Shown: positions 7,854 through 17,746, counted from the first letter of the stretch. The stretch is DNA of 64,000 nt from Pseudomonas paeninsulae (GCF_035621475.1 NZ_CP141799.1:4514501-4578500), one strand, 5' to 3'. Numbers and translations: made by a program. The notes: generated from the sequence alone by a model not told the origin.

Positions 7854-9044
7854 TTACCAACCAGGGTAGCCACTACGCCGCTCCGCCCAGCGCGTGAAGC
7901 GCGAGCAGAGTACGGCCAGCGCGGCGCAGCCGCAGATCACCAGCGCCATCGGCCAGGCGCTGCCGTCATGCAGCACACCGACCAATGCAGCAGCGCTGGC
8001 GGCTATGCCGAACTGCAGGCAACCGAGCAATGCCGAGGCGCTGCCGGCATGCGTGCCCTGGCCGGCCATGGCGCAGGCCGAGGCGTTCGGCAGGAGAATG
8101 CCGAGGCAGGCAATACAGCCGAACAAGGGAATCAACAGGGGCCACAGCGCCGCCGGGCGCGAGGTCGCAATCGCTAGCAGTAGCAAACCGCAAGCCAGAT
8201 AGAACCACACCGTGCGCCGCAGCCAATAGCCCGGCCCATGCCGCGCCACCAGCCAGGCATTGAGTTGCGCCACCAGGATAAAGCCCAGGGCATTGCTGCC
8301 GAACAGCCAGCCGTAATGCTCGGCCGGTACGCCGTACAATTCGATGAAGACGAAGGGCGAACCGGCGATATAAGCGAACATTCCGGCGACGGCCAAGCCG
8401 CCGGTCAGCGCATGGCCGAGAAACGGCAAGTCGCCGAGCAGCCGCCGGTACTCACCCAGCGCGCCGCGCAATGGCGCTCTCGGCGCGTCGACAGCCAGGG
8501 TTTCCGGCAGCCACAGCGCCACGCCGAGCCAACTGAGCACGCCAAACGCGAACAGGCAGACGAAGATCGACTGCCAGCCGAGCCAACTCAAGAGCACGCC
8601 ACCGGCCAGCGGCGCGAGGATCGGCGCCAAGCCCATGACCAGCATCAGCTGGGAAAAGACCTTGGCCGAGGTTATCGGGTCGCACAGGTCGCGCACCACG
8701 GCGCGGTTCACCACCATGCCGGCGCAGCCGCCGAGGGCCTGGACGAAACGCGCGGCGATCAGCCATTCCAGGCTCGGTGCCAGCGCACAGGCCAGCGAGG
8801 CCAGGCTGAACAGCAGCACCCCGGCGAGCAGCGGCTTGCGCCGGCCGAAACGGTCGGCCAACGGCCCATAGATCAGTTGCCCCAGCGCCAGGCCAATGAA
8901 ATAGGCGGCCAACGACAACTGCACATGCTCGACGTCAGTGGCGAAGACCCGCGCCAGGGTGGGAAAACTCGGCAGGTAGAAGTCGATGGCCAGGGGGCCA
9001 AACGCGCTCAAGGCGCCGAGGATCAGCAAAAGGCGTAATGGCAT
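7854..9044 (-). CDS. Bcr/CflA-family MFS drug exporter
   Basis: A 396-residue major facilitator protein with about 12 hydrophobic segments. The beginning (LGALSAFGPLAIDFYLPSFP, residues 8-27) is the Bcr/CflA signature with its membrane acidic residue, and GQLIYGPLADRFGRRKPLL is the loop 2-3 MFS motif. The family exports drugs and small metabolites (bicyclomycin, chloramphenicol, some dipeptides or cysteine) with proton exchange in the inner membrane. It is a single gene bracketed by palindromic repeats (7726-7787 and 9072-9218). No adjacent dedicated regulator is seen. Confidence 0.9.
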   Translation of the reverse strand: MPLRLLLILGALSAFGPLAIDFYLPSFPTLARVFATDVEHVQLSLAAYFIGLALGQLIYGPLADRFGRRKPLLAGVLLFSLASLACALAPSLEWLIAARFVQALGGCAGMVVNRAVVRDLCDPITSAKVFSQLMLVMGLAPILAPLAGGVLLSWLGWQSIFVCLFAFGVLSWLGVALWLPETLAVDAPRAPLRGALGEYRRLLGDLPFLGHALTGGLAVAGMFAYIAGSPFVFIELYGVPAEHYGWLFGSNALGFILVAQLNAWLVARHGPGYWLRRTVWFYLACGLLLLAIATSRPAALWPLLIPLFGCIACLGILLPNASACAMAGQGTHAGSASALLGCLQFGIAASAAALVGVLHDGSAWPMALVICGCAALAVLCSRFTRWAERRSGYPGW

Positions 9045-9071
9045 GGGTTTCCAGATAGGTAATGGCAGATG

Positions 9072-9135
9072 GGTGGGTTAGCGGCACTGCACCTGCCTTG
9101 AAGCCGGCACCGGCCTTCGCGCCGCGTAACCCACC
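9072..9135. repeat. Palindromic GTGGGTTA repeat, copy 2
   Basis: Arms GGTGGGTTAGCGGC and GCCGCGTAACCCACC face each other around an imperfect loop, just upstream of the bcr start codon. It is related to the copies at 7726-7787 and 9155-9218. Confidence 0.6.
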
Positions 9136-9154
9136 GCATCCAGGCGCCACCGAT

Positions 9155-9218
9155 GGTGGGTTACGGCGCGCCGCGGCCCTCGACATAAACGGGCGCCAGC
9201 GTACGCGCCTAACCCACC
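9155..9218. repeat. Palindromic GTGGGTTA repeat, copy 3
   Basis: Arms GGTGGGTTACGGCGC and GCGCCTAACCCACC form an inverted repeat that ends on the base next to the stop codon of the RND permease gene. It could serve as that operon's transcript end. Confidence 0.6.
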
Positions 9219-12200
9219 CTACGACTCGACCACCACCTCTTCGCGCTTGTTGCGCCCTTTGCTCAGCTTGGCTGCCCAGGACTCCACCAGCAGGTAGAAC
9301 ATCGGGATCAGGAAGATCGCCAAGAAGGTCGCCGCCAGCATGCCGCCAATCACCCCGGTGCCGATCGAGTGGCGGCTGGCTGAGCCGGCGCCACTGCTGA
9401 TGACCAGCGGGACCACGCCGAGGATGAAGGCCAGCGAGGTCATGATGATCGGCCGAAAGCGCAGGCGCGAAGCCTCCAAGGCCGACTCGAAGATGCCCAT
9501 GCCCTGTTTGCGGCAGATCACCGCGAACTCGACGATCAGGATGGCGTTCTTCGAGGCCAGCCCGATCAGAGTCAACAGGCCGACCTGGAAGTACACGTCC
9601 TTCTCGATGCCGCGCAGCCAGACCGCGAGAATTGCCCCGAACACCGCGAACGGTACGGCGCTCACCACCGCCAGCGGCAGGGTCCAGCGCTCGTACTGCG
9701 CCGCGAGAATCAGGAACACCATGATCAGGCCGAAAATAAACGCAGTGCTGCCGGAACCCTGGGTGGCCTGCTCCTGAAAGGCCGAACCGGTCCAGCCGAT
9801 GCTGTAGTCGCTGCCCAGCATCTCATCGGCCACTTGCTGGATTGCCGCCAGGGCCTGCCCGGAACTGTAACCCGGCGCCGGCCCCCCGAGAATCTTCGCC
9901 GCCGGGTAGACGTTGAACCGCGCGTAGCTGTCCGGGCCGAGAATCCGCTCGACCTTGACCAGACTGGACAACGGCACCAGCTCGCGGCTGGACGAGCGCA
10001 CATAGACCTGGGCCAGGTCTTCCGGCTTGCTGCGGAACTCCGACTCCGATTGCAGGCTGACCTGAAAGGTACGCCCATACAGACTGAAATCGTTGACGTA
10101 GTAACTGCCGAACGTCGCCTGCATGGCGGTGAACACATCACTGATCGACACGCCCAGGGCACTCGCCTTGGTCCGATCGAGGTTGATGTAGTACTGCGGC
10201 ACGTTGGCGCTGAAGGTGGTGCGCACCCCGGCCAGCTCCGGCCGTTTGGCCGTGGCCTCGAGGAAAGCCGTGACCTTGCTGGCCAGCTGCGCGGTGCTGC
10301 CACCACTGCGATCCTGAATAAACCCCTCGAAACCGCCGGTGGTGCTCATGCCGGTAATCGGCGGCGGGTTGAAGGTCATCACCAGACCATCCTTTTGCGC
10401 CGCGCCCATGGCCATGAAGGTTTTCGTCAGGTTGCGCGCGTCCAGCTCCGGCGTGGTGCGTTCACTCCAGTCCTTCAGCGGCACGAAGGACACCCCGGCG
10501 TTGCTGCGTGTGCCGAAGGTGAGGATGTCGAAACCGGCGAAGGTCACCACATCCGCGACTGCCGGGTGGTCCATCAACTGCTGGGTGACCGCGCTGGTCA
10601 GCTTCTCGGTGCGGGTCAGCGAGGCCGCCGGTGGCAGGAAGTAGGCATTGATCACATAACCCTGATCCTCATCCGGCACCAGTGAGCTGGGCACTCGGCT
10701 GAACAGCGCCAGCATCAGTGCGATCATCACGCCAAACAGCAGCAGGCCGATCGCCGAACGCTTGAGGAAGAAGCGTACGCCAGCGGTGTAACCGTTGGTG
10801 AGGCGGTCGAACATGCGGTTGAAGGCGCGAAACGGTGCGGCCGGCTGCTGATGGCCCGGTTTGAGCAATACCGCGCACAGCGCCGGACTCAGGGTCAGCG
10901 CGACGATGCCGGAGATCACCACCGACACGGCGATGGTGATCGCGAACTGCTTGTACATCTCACCCGCCAAGCCGCCGAGAAAGCCCACCGGCACAAACAC
11001 CGCGCAGAGCACCAGGACGATGGCGACGATCGGCCCGGTGACCTCCTGCATGGCCTTGATGGTCGCCTCGCGCGGGCCGATCTTGTCCTCGTTCATGACC
11101 CGCTCGACGTTCTCGATCACCACAATGGCGTCGTCGACCACGATGCCAATCGCCAGCACCATGCCGAACAGGGTCAGCAAGTTGATCGAGAAGCCGAGCA
11201 GGTACATGCCGGCGAAAGTGCCGATCAGCGACACCGGAATGGCCAGCAACGGAATCAACGTGGCGCGCCAGTTCTGCAGGAAGATGAACACCACCAGCAC
11301 CACCAGCACCAAAGCCTCGAAGAAGGTGTAGATCACCTCGTCGATGGAGACCTTGACGAACTTGGTGGTGTCGTAGGGGATCTTGTAGGTGATGCCCTCG
11401 GGGAAGTTCTTCGAAAGGCGCTGCAGCGTGGTCCGCACCGCCTCGGCGGTGTCCAGGGCATTGGCACCCGGTTGCAGGTAGATGCCGAAGGCGGCGTTCT
11501 GCTGGCCGTTGAGCGAGGTCATCAGCGAGTAGTCCTGGGCGCCCAACTCGATCCGCGCCACATCCTTCAACAGCAGGCTGGCGCCTGTCTCGTCGCTGCG
11601 CAAAATCACGTTCTCGAACTCTTGCGGATCGGTGAACCGCCCCTGGGTGGTCACCGTATAGGTGAAGTCCTGCTCCTGTTGCAGCGGCTGCTGGCCGAAG
11701 CTGCCGGCGGCGAACTGCGAGTTCTGCTCGCGAATGGCGCTAACCACATCGGCCGGCGTCAGGTTGTACTGGGCCAGTTTGTCCGGGCGCAGCCAGATGC
11801 GCATCGAGTAGTCTTTCGAGCCGAACTGGCGGGCGTCACCGATCCCCGGCAAGCGCTTGAGCTCGTCGATCACGTTGATCAGCGCGTAGTTGCTGATATA
11901 CACCGGGTCGCGCGAGCCATCCGGGGAGAACAGGGCAACCACCTGGAGGATGTCCGAGGACTTCTTCTCCACCTTGACGCCTTGGCGACGCACCTCTTCC
12001 GGCAGCTTGGCCAGGGCGGCCTGGACCCGGTTGTTGACGTCGATGGTGGCCTGATCGGGATCGGTGCCGACCTGGAAATACACCGACAGGCTCATGGCGT
12101 TGCCGCCGGAGTTGGACTGCTGGTAGATCATCCCCTCGACGCCGTTGATCGACTGTTCCAGTGGTGCGGCCACGGTTTCTGCGATCACCTGCGCGCTGGC

Positions 12201-12356
12201 GCCAGAATAGCCGGCGCTGACCGACACCTGCGGCGGCAGAATCTGCGGGTACTGGGCAATCGGCAGCGCGCGCATGGCCATCAGGCCGGCGAGTACGATA
12301 ATGATGGAGATGACTGCGGCGAAAACCGGGCGATCGATAAAGAAGCGTGAGAACAC
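9219..12356 (-). CDS. RND multidrug efflux pump, inner-membrane permease (HAE1 type)
   Basis: A 1045-residue resistance-nodulation-division transporter, which exports hydrophobic drugs using the proton gradient. The N-terminus [13 protein letters not shown] is typical, and the proton-relay aspartates are present as D408-D409 in [18 protein letters not shown]. The family signature near the C-terminus ([14 protein letters not shown]) and two large periplasmic regions are also present, so the length and layout are complete. It lies 12 bases downstream of the adaptor gene, so the two form one operon, divergent from a TetR gene. No outer-membrane factor gene follows; a separate channel such as TolC (30957-32405) must be used. 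Paralogue identity cannot be assigned safely. Confidence 0.93.
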   Translation of the reverse strand: MFSRFFIDRPVFAAVISIIIVLAGLMAMRALPIAQYPQILPPQVSVSAGYSGASAQVIAETVAAPLEQSINGVEGMIYQQSNSGGNAMSLSVYFQVGTDPDQATIDVNNRVQAALAKLPEEVRRQGVKVEKKSSDILQVVALFSPDGSRDPVYISNYALINVIDELKRLPGIGDARQFGSKDYSMRIWLRPDKLAQYNLTPADVVSAIREQNSQFAAGSFGQQPLQQEQDFTYTVTTQGRFTDPQEFENVILRSDETGASLLLKDVARIELGAQDYSLMTSLNGQQNAAFGIYLQPGANALDTAEAVRTTLQRLSKNFPEGITYKIPYDTTKFVKVSIDEVIYTFFEALVLVVLVVFIFLQNWRATLIPLLAIPVSLIGTFAGMYLLGFSINLLTLFGMVLAIGIVVDDAIVVIENVERVMNEDKIGPREATIKAMQEVTGPIVAIVLVLCAVFVPVGFLGGLAGEMYKQFAITIAVSVVISGIVALTLSPALCAVLLKPGHQQPAAPFRAFNRMFDRLTNGYTAGVRFFLKRSAIGLLLFGVMIALMLALFSRVPSSLVPDEDQGYVINAYFLPPAASLTRTEKLTSAVTQQLMDHPAVADVVTFAGFDILTFGTRSNAGVSFVPLKDWSERTTPELDARNLTKTFMAMGAAQKDGLVMTFNPPPITGMSTTGGFEGFIQDRSGGSTAQLASKVTAFLEATAKRPELAGVRTTFSANVPQYYINLDRTKASALGVSISDVFTAMQATFGSYYVNDFSLYGRTFQVSLQSESEFRSKPEDLAQVYVRSSSRELVPLSSLVKVERILGPDSYARFNVYPAAKILGGPAPGYSSGQALAAIQQVADEMLGSDYSIGWTGSAFQEQATQGSGSTAFIFGLIMVFLILAAQYERWTLPLAVVSAVPFAVFGAILAVWLRGIEKDVYFQVGLLTLIGLASKNAILIVEFAVICRKQGMGIFESALEASRLRFRPIIMTSLAFILGVVPLVISSGAGSASRHSIGTGVIGGMLAATFLAIFLIPMFYLLVESWAAKLSKGRNKREEVVVES

Positions 12357-12368
12357 GGGGTACGCTCC

Positions 12369-13517
12369 TTAGGACTGCTTGGCGGATGAGTCGCTGGGAT
12401 CGGCGACCTTGACCGGCGTATCCGGGCGCACCTTGGGCAACCCCTCGACGATCACCCGGTCACCGGCGCTGATGCCGGACTCGATCACCCAGCGACCATT
12501 GGCGGTGCGCCCGGTGCTGACCTGGCGGGTGCGGGCGATGCTCTGAGCGTCGACCACGTACACGAAGGTACCGCGCGGGCCTTGCGCAACCGCGCGCTCC
12601 GGCACGGTGATGGCGCCGGGCAAGGTGATGCCCTTGACCACGACTCGCACGAACTGGCCGGGGAGCAGCTTCTGTTCCGGGTTGGGCACCACGGCGCGAG
12701 CACTGACGGTACTGGTGCTGCGGTCGATCAGGCTACCGGTGAAGTCCACCTTGCCTGCCAATGGATAGACCGAGCCATCGCCGAACTTGATTTCGACGCT
12801 CATGTGTTGGTCTTCAGGCAGGGTCAGCGCGCCACTTTTCAAACCGCTGCGCACAACCGCAATATCGGTGTCCGGGGCGGCGAAATTGACGAAAATAGGA
12901 TCGAGCTGGGTGATGTTGGTCAGCAAGCTGGCGTTCGGATCGCCCGCGACCATCAGGCTACCCTCGGAAACGGTTTCGCGGCTGGTGATCCCCGAGATTG
13001 GCGCTTTCACCGTGGTGTAATCGAGATCGATCTGCTTGGATTGCACCTCGGCCTCGGCGGCCTGGATGTTGGCCTTGCTCTGCTCGAAGTTGGAGATGGC
13101 GTTGTCCAATTCGCTCTCGCTGGCGTAGCCCTTCTTCTGCAGCTCGCGGGTACGCTTGAGGTCGCGTTCGGTCTGCCGAAAACGCGCCTGTTCCTGGGCC
13201 AGTGCGCCCTTGGCCCGAGCCAGGGCGGCCTGGTAGGTGCGTGGGTCGATGCGGAACATCAACTGGCCCTGCTTGACCGCACTGCCCTCCAGGTAGGTGC
13301 GCTCCTGCAGGATGCCACTGACCTGGGCACGCACCTGTACCTCACGAAAGCCCGCGGTGCGCGCCGAGTACTCCAGCTCCAGCGGCAGCGGGCCAACCTT
13401 GACGGTCTCCACCAGCACTTCAGGTGCGGGGGGAGCCTCAGCGGCCTGGGTCATGGGCGCCAGCGCGCCATAGGCTAACGCCCCAAGAGCAAGCGCGAGG
13501 TGAGGGACAAAAAACAT
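12369..13517 (-). CDS. RND efflux pump periplasmic adaptor subunit
   Basis: A 382-residue membrane-fusion protein linking the RND permease to an outer-membrane channel. The N-terminal hydrophobic segment (FFVPHLALALGALAYGALAP) ends in a signal-peptidase-I-like site, and no lipobox cysteine is present, unlike MexA or AcrA. The lipoyl half-motifs (VRAQVSGILQERTYLEGSAV and TVKAPISGITSRETVSEGSL) flank a coiled-coil hairpin at about 95-150. The start at 13517 has a GGAG ribosome site; a longer frame to 13553 would place residues before the signal peptide. It is the first gene of the pump operon and its promoter region overlaps the TetR operator at 13569-13591. Confidence 0.92.
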   Translation of the reverse strand: MFFVPHLALALGALAYGALAPMTQAAEAPPAPEVLVETVKVGPLPLELEYSARTAGFREVQVRAQVSGILQERTYLEGSAVKQGQLMFRIDPRTYQAALARAKGALAQEQARFRQTERDLKRTRELQKKGYASESELDNAISNFEQSKANIQAAEAEVQSKQIDLDYTTVKAPISGITSRETVSEGSLMVAGDPNASLLTNITQLDPIFVNFAAPDTDIAVVRSGLKSGALTLPEDQHMSVEIKFGDGSVYPLAGKVDFTGSLIDRSTSTVSARAVVPNPEQKLLPGQFVRVVVKGITLPGAITVPERAVAQGPRGTFVYVVDAQSIARTRQVSTGRTANGRWVIESGISAGDRVIVEGLPKVRPDTPVKVADPSDSSAKQS

Positions 13518-13568
13518 AAGGCTCTCCGGAGCAACACAATGCGTACCGCACAAAGGTGACGATGCTAA

Positions 13569-13591
13569 TTACATACACTGCTGTTTGTAAA
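13569..13591. promoter_or_regulatory. Candidate TtgR/AcrR-type operator of the pump operon
   Basis: Read on the minus strand, an imperfect palindrome TTTACAAACA-N5-TGTATGTAA lies between the divergent adaptor and TetR genes. From memory it matches the TtgR/AcrR operator pattern (TTTACAAACA ... TGAATGTAA) closely. It lies 52 bases upstream of the adaptor start, where a repressor would block transcription. Binding is inferred. Confidence 0.65.
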
Positions 13592-13663
13592 CAAAACATC
13601 GAGTTCAAATTCAGTACACTCTGTTCCTCAAAGCAGAGCCTAGACAGAATCCTCCCGACCGTC

Positions 13664-14290
13664 ATGCGCAGAACCAAAGAACAAGCCGAACAGACCCGCG
13701 GCGCCATCCTGGCCGCCGCCGAGACACTGTTTCTGGAAAAAGGTGTGGCCCACTCCAGCCTGGAGCATATCGCCCGCCACGCCGGAGTCACCCGTGGGGC
13801 GGTGTATTGGCATTTCGAGAACAAGGCTCACCTGTTTCACGAGCTGCTCAGCCAGGTGCGCCTGCCACCCGAGCAAATGGCCATGCGCCTGAGCGCCTGC
13901 GCCGGGCGCGATCCCCTGCTGGCGTTGCGCGAACTGTGTATCGAGGCCATCGAAAACCTCGCCCGCGACCCGCAGAAGCAGCGCATCTTCACCATCCTCC
14001 TGCGCCGCTGCGAATTCACCGACGAGCTGCGTGAGGCCGAGCAGCGCCACGCCGCCTTTATCAATCAGTTCATCGCCCTGTGCGAACAGCAGTTCGACCA
14101 GCCCGGCGTCAAACCGCGCCTGCAGCCTGGCATGAGCCCACGCCTGGCGGCCCGCACACTGCACGCGATGATCATCGGCCTGTTCAGCGACTGGCTGCGC
14201 GACCCGACACTGTTCGACCCGTTGAGCGACAGCGCACCGATGATCGACGCCTGCTTTCGCGGCCTGGTGCGCGATTGGCAACAAGGATAG
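13664..14290 (+). CDS. TetR-family repressor of the adjacent RND pump (TtgR/AcrR type)
   Basis: A 208-residue TetR regulator. The N-terminal DNA-binding domain is canonical: TRGAILAAAETLFLEKGV, then HIARHAGVTRGAVYWHFENK (about 34-53). The C-terminal ligand domain resembles the TtgR/AcrR/MexL group. The start MRRTKEQAEQTR at 13664 matches the family; upstream in-frame codons would extend the protein through the operator. It is divergent from the efflux operon, with an operator-like palindrome between them, so the likely role is local repression relieved by a drug or aromatic ligand. Confidence 0.9.
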   Translation: MRRTKEQAEQTRGAILAAAETLFLEKGVAHSSLEHIARHAGVTRGAVYWHFENKAHLFHELLSQVRLPPEQMAMRLSACAGRDPLLALRELCIEAIENLARDPQKQRIFTILLRRCEFTDELREAEQRHAAFINQFIALCEQQFDQPGVKPRLQPGMSPRLAARTLHAMIIGLFSDWLRDPTLFDPLSDSAPMIDACFRGLVRDWQQG

Positions 14291-14297
14291 GTGCTAA

Positions 14298-14389
14298 GGG
14301 GGATGACGCTTTTGTCATTCCCCGCTATTGGTGGATGGGTGAAGCCTCATCCACCTTGCCCGGCTCTCGTAGCCCGGATGCCATCCGGG
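14298..14389. repeat. Hairpins and short palindromes after the TetR gene
   Basis: Three elements lie in the 187-base gap: a stem GGGGATGAC/GTCATTCCCC (14298-14323), which may terminate the TetR transcript; a pair GGTGGATG/CATCCACC (14330-14355); and the 17-base palindrome CCCGGATGCCATCCGGG (14373-14389). Similar CCCGGATG motifs recur near 55920. They look like dispersed intergenic repeats. Confidence 0.5.
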
Positions 14390-14477
14390 GAAGCGCATGG
14401 CCCGCACAACCGGCCCCAGGTTGCCGCCGGGCTACTCTCCCGGGGCAACCGCCGCGGGCGCATGACGGCATCAATGG

Positions 14478-14690
14478 TTACGCCAGGCCTGCCCCATAAC
14501 CCGCCTCGGCAATTGCAATGATCAGCTCATCGCTCGACAGGCTGCTTACCACGCGCGCCTCACCGCCTTGTAACTTCACCTTTACATCGGCAGCCGGATC
14601 ACGCGCCTGCAAGGCCTCGGTAATCGTCTTCACGCAATGCTCGCATGTCATGCCGTCGATCCTGAATGTGTGAACCTTTGATGCTTGCAT
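14478..14690 (-). CDS. copZ: Copper chaperone CopZ-like (HMA domain)
   Basis: A 70-residue single heavy-metal-associated domain with the Cu(I)-binding motif GMTCEHC (residues 13-19) and the ferredoxin-like beta-alpha-beta pattern. It carries Cu(I) in the cytosol to the CopA ATPase or to CueR. The ATG at 14690 is preceded by AGGAGG with a 6-base gap, so the TTG two codons earlier, which overlaps that site, is rejected. It is divergent from copA, and a CueR-like box lies upstream (14748-14770). The family is certain; the symbol follows its linkage to copA and cueR. Confidence 0.9.
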   Translation of the reverse strand: MQASKVHTFRIDGMTCEHCVKTITEALQARDPAADVKVKLQGGEARVVSSLSSDELIIAIAEAGYGAGLA

Positions 14691-14747
14691 GTGCAACCTC
14701 CTGATTAAATGTACGTCCGCATTTTGCGGGATGTGTTCAGTGTCCGT

Positions 14748-14770
14748 CTTCCCCCAAAGGTAAGGTCAAG
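14748..14770 (-). promoter_or_regulatory. Candidate CueR box/promoter for copZ
   Basis: On the minus strand, TTGACCTTACC-TTT-GGGGGAAG has the CCTT...AAG dyad and a TTGACC -35-like hexamer, as in MerR-family CueR promoters. It points toward copZ. The symmetry is imperfect. Confidence 0.5.
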
Positions 14771-14783
14771 GCATAAAACAACA

Positions 14784-14809
14784 CTTGACCTTCCCCATGG
14801 GTCAAGGTT
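14784..14809 (+). promoter_or_regulatory. Candidate CueR box/promoter for copA
   Basis: CTTGACCTTCCCC-ATG-GGTCAAGG contains the dyad ACCTT...AAGGT between a TTGACC -35-like hexamer and a weak -10 (near GATCCT) about 19 bases later, the long spacer expected of a CueR-activated promoter. It lies 34 bases before the copA start codon. Confidence 0.65.
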
Positions 14810-14842
14810 GATCCTGTAGCGGAACTTAACCGAGGCTCCTAC

Positions 14843-17230
14843 ATGTCCAGCCTGACCACTTTCGACCTGCCTATCAGCGGCATGACCTGTGCCAGTTGCG
14901 CCGGCCGCGTCGAGCGCGCCTTGCGCAAAGTACCCAACGTCACCAGCGCCACGGTCAACCTGGCCAACGAACAGGCGCGTATCGAGGCGCCAGTGGACAG
15001 CCTGGAGCAGTTGCTCGCCGCCGTCGCCGGCGCCGGCTATGAAGTGCCCAGCGAACGCCGGGAGCTGGCCATCAGCGGCATGACCTGCGCCAGTTGCGTC
15101 GGCCGCGTCGAGCACGCCCTGGCGCAACTGCCTGGCGTGCTCACGGCCAGCGTCAACCTGGCCACCGAACACGCGCTGCTGCAGGTCACGGCGGGGCTCG
15201 ACCCACAAAGCCTGTTGCAGGCAGTCGCCAAAGCCGGCTACACGGCCACCCTGCTGGATGGCGACACGCCCGCCAAGCCCCAGGCCGAACGTCATTTGCA
15301 GCGCGAACGCTGGGCGCTGGCACTGGCCTTGCTGCTCACCGCGCCACTGCTGATCCCGATGCTGGCGGAGCCGTTTGGCGCCCACTGGATGCTGCCGGCC
15401 TGGCTCCAGTTCGCCCTGGCCACGCCGGTCCAGTTCATCCTCGGCGCGCGTTTTTACCGCGCCGCCTGGCTGGCCCTGCGCGCCGGTGCTGGCAACATGG
15501 ATCAACTGGTCGCCCTGGGCACCAGCGCCGCCTATGGTCTGAGCCTCTATCAATGGGCGATCACCCCGAGCGGCACGATGCCGCACCTGTACTTCGAAGC
15601 CTCGGCGGTGATCATCAGCCTGATCCTGCTCGGAAAATACCTGGAAAGCCGCGCCAAACGGCAAACTACCAGCGCCATTCGTGCCCTGCAGGCATTGCGC
15701 CCGGATCAGGCGCTGCGTCTGCGCGATGGCGTCGAGCAGTGGGTGGCACTGAGCGCCCTGACCCTGGGCGATCAGGTGGTGGTCAAGCCCGGCGAGCGCT
15801 TCCCGGTCGACGGCCAGGTGTTGCAAGGCCAGAGCCATGCTGACGAAGCCTTGATCAGCGGCGAGAGCCTGCCGCAGCCCAAGCAGCCGGGTGACAAGGT
15901 CACCGCCGGGGCGATTAACGGCGAGGGCCGCCTATTGATCGAGACCACCGCCCTGGGAGCGGAAACCGTGCTGGCCACGATCATCCGCCTGGTCGAGGAT
16001 GCCCAGGCGGCCAAGGCACCGATCCAGAAACTGGTGGATAAGGTCAGTCGGGTATTCGTGCCGACGGTGCTGCTGCTCGCCCTGGCCACCCTGTTGGGCT
16101 GGCTGCTGTTCGGCGCAACCCTGCAAACCGCGCTGCTCAATGCCGTCGCCGTGCTGGTGATCGCCTGCCCCTGCGCCCTCGGCCTGGCCACGCCAACGGC
16201 GATCATGGCCGGCACCGGAGTGGCCGCGCGCCACGGCATCCTGATCAAGGACGCCGAGGCGCTGGAAGTGGCCCATGGCGTCACGGCAGTGGCGTTCGAC
16301 AAGACCGGCACCCTGACCTCTGGCACGCCACGAATCGCCCACATGAGCGCACTCGATGGCGACACCACCTCCCTGCTGCAACTGGCCGGCGCCCTGCAAC
16401 GTGGCAGCGAACACCCGCTGGCCAGGGCCGTGCTGGATGAATGCACGGCCCAGCAGTTGCCGCTGGCCGAGGTGGTCAACAGCCAGGCCCTGGCCGGACG
16501 CGGGATTGCCGGGCAGATCGGCGAACGCCAGCTGGCCCTGGGCAACAAACGCCTGCTCGAGGAGGGCTGGCTGCAAAACCAGACCCTGGTCGCCGAGGCC
16601 CTGGCCTGGGAAGCCGAAGGCCGTACCCTGTCCTGGCTGATCGAACAGGCACCGACGCCCCAGGTGCTGGGGTTGTTTGCCTTCGGCGACACCCTCAAAG
16701 CCGGCGCCGCCGAGGCCATCGCCCAGCTCAAGGCGCAAGGCATCAGCAGCCACCTGATCAGCGGCGACAACCGCGGCAGCGTCAATGCAGTAGCCGGCGC
16801 TCTGGGCATCGACGCCGTGCATGCCGAGGTGTTGCCGGCAGACAAGGCGGCGATTATCGGCGAGCTGAAAAACAACGGGGTGGTGGCGATGGTCGGCGAC
16901 GGCATCAACGATGCCCCGGCGCTGGCTGCCGCGGATGTCGGCATCGCCATGGGCAGCGGCACCGATGTGGCCATGCATGCCGCCGGCATCACCCTGATGC
17001 GCGGCGACCCGCGCCTGGTGCCGGCGGCGCTGGACATCAGCCGGCGCACCTACAACAAGATCAGGCAGAACCTGTTTTGGGCCTTCGTCTACAACCTGAT
17101 CGGTATTCCCCTGGCCGCCGCCGGCCTGCTCAACCCGATGCTCGCCGGGGCCGCCATGGCCCTGTCCAGCCTCAGCGTGGTGAGCAATGCACTGCTGCTG
17201 AAGACCTGGAAACCCAAGGACCACACCTAG
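14843..17230 (+). CDS. copA: Cu(I)-exporting P1B-type ATPase
   Basis: A 795-residue copper-exporting ATPase in the inner membrane. Two N-terminal metal-binding domains each carry GMTCASC (residues 13-19 and about 80-86). The membrane metal site C442-P-C444 lies in [14 protein letters not shown], the actuator motif is ISGES, the phosphorylated aspartate is D486 in DKTGT, the nucleotide-domain SEHPLA motif is present, and the hinge motif is GDGINDAP (about 685). These are the marks of the CopA/CueA subgroup, which pumps Cu(I) to the periplasm. It is divergent from copZ and followed by cueR, with a CueR-like promoter upstream. Nothing is missing. Confidence 0.95.
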   Translation: MSSLTTFDLPISGMTCASCAGRVERALRKVPNVTSATVNLANEQARIEAPVDSLEQLLAAVAGAGYEVPSERRELAISGMTCASCVGRVEHALAQLPGVLTASVNLATEHALLQVTAGLDPQSLLQAVAKAGYTATLLDGDTPAKPQAERHLQRERWALALALLLTAPLLIPMLAEPFGAHWMLPAWLQFALATPVQFILGARFYRAAWLALRAGAGNMDQLVALGTSAAYGLSLYQWAITPSGTMPHLYFEASAVIISLILLGKYLESRAKRQTTSAIRALQALRPDQALRLRDGVEQWVALSALTLGDQVVVKPGERFPVDGQVLQGQSHADEALISGESLPQPKQPGDKVTAGAINGEGRLLIETTALGAETVLATIIRLVEDAQAAKAPIQKLVDKVSRVFVPTVLLLALATLLGWLLFGATLQTALLNAVAVLVIACPCALGLATPTAIMAGTGVAARHGILIKDAEALEVAHGVTAVAFDKTGTLTSGTPRIAHMSALDGDTTSLLQLAGALQRGSEHPLARAVLDECTAQQLPLAEVVNSQALAGRGIAGQIGERQLALGNKRLLEEGWLQNQTLVAEALAWEAEGRTLSWLIEQAPTPQVLGLFAFGDTLKAGAAEAIAQLKAQGISSHLISGDNRGSVNAVAGALGIDAVHAEVLPADKAAIIGELKNNGVVAMVGDGINDAPALAAADVGIAMGSGTDVAMHAAGITLMRGDPRLVPAALDISRRTYNKIRQNLFWAFVYNLIGIPLAAAGLLNPMLAGAAMALSSLSVVSNALLLKTWKPKDHT

Positions 17231-17244
17231 CCTGCATGAAATTC

Positions 17245-17310
17245 GTAGGAGCGGGCCATGCCCGCGAAGCTTTTGCTCGAACGGCTTTCGCGGGCATGGC
17301 CCGCTCCTAC
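17245..17310. repeat. REP palindrome pair between copA and cueR
   Basis: A perfect 24-bp inverted repeat starting GTAGGAGCGGGCCATGCCCG (17245-17268 and 17287-17310) with an 18-base spacer. The same unit occurs at 32560-32615. This is a Pseudomonas REP/BIME element of the kind mobilised by REP-associated tyrosine transposases. It may protect the 3' end of the copA transcript. Confidence 0.9.
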
Positions 17311-17344
17311 ATTTTGTGCCCATGCCCCAACTGGAGAGCGACCG

Positions 17345-17746
17345 ATGAATATCGGCCAAGCCGCACAGAAGACCGGCCTCAGCGCCAAGATGATCCGCTA
17401 CTACGAGAGCATCGAACTGTTACCGGCCGCCGGGCGTAGCGACAGCGGCTATCGCCAGTACGGCGCGCAGGACCTGCATCGCCTAGCCTTTATCAAACGT
17501 GCGCGGGATCTGGGGTTTTCCCTGGCCGAGGTCGCCCAACTGCTGACCCTGTGGCAGGACCGCCAGCGCGCCAGCGCCGACGTCAAGACACTGGCCGCCG
17601 GGCATATCGCCGAACTCAACCACAAGATCGCCGAACTCAGCAGCCTGCGCGACACCTTGCAGGACCTGATGCAGCACTGCCAGGGCAATGACCGCCCCGA
17701 CTGCCCGATCCTCAAGGACCTGGAGTCCGGCGGCAGCCATCGCTAA
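17345..17746 (+). CDS. cueR: Cu(I)-responsive MerR-family activator CueR
   Basis: A 133-residue MerR regulator. It has an N-terminal winged helix (IGQAAQKTGLSAKMIRYYES), a dimerisation helix (about 80-108) and a metal loop with C112 and C120 in CQGNDRPDC. S77 is also present, the residue separating the Cu(I)/Ag(I)/Au(I) sensor CueR from divalent-metal sensors. These positions equal those of E. coli CueR, so the metal specificity is well supported. The expected targets are the two CueR-like boxes between copZ and copA. It is separated from copA by a REP element, so it may have its own promoter. Confidence 0.95.
   Translation: MNIGQAAQKTGLSAKMIRYYESIELLPAAGRSDSGYRQYGAQDLHRLAFIKRARDLGFSLAEVAQLLTLWQDRQRASADVKTLAAGHIAELNHKIAELSSLRDTLQDLMQHCQGNDRPDCPILKDLESGGSHR

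Noticed and set aside
10851..12350. Plus-strand open frame (499 codons) opposite the RND permease
   Set aside because: Low-complexity His/Arg/Gln-rich shadow of the permease gene.
13569..13663. Longer TetR start at 13556
   Set aside because: It would translate through the operator-like palindrome and add 36 residues not typical of the family; MRRTKEQ at 13664 is the usual beginning.
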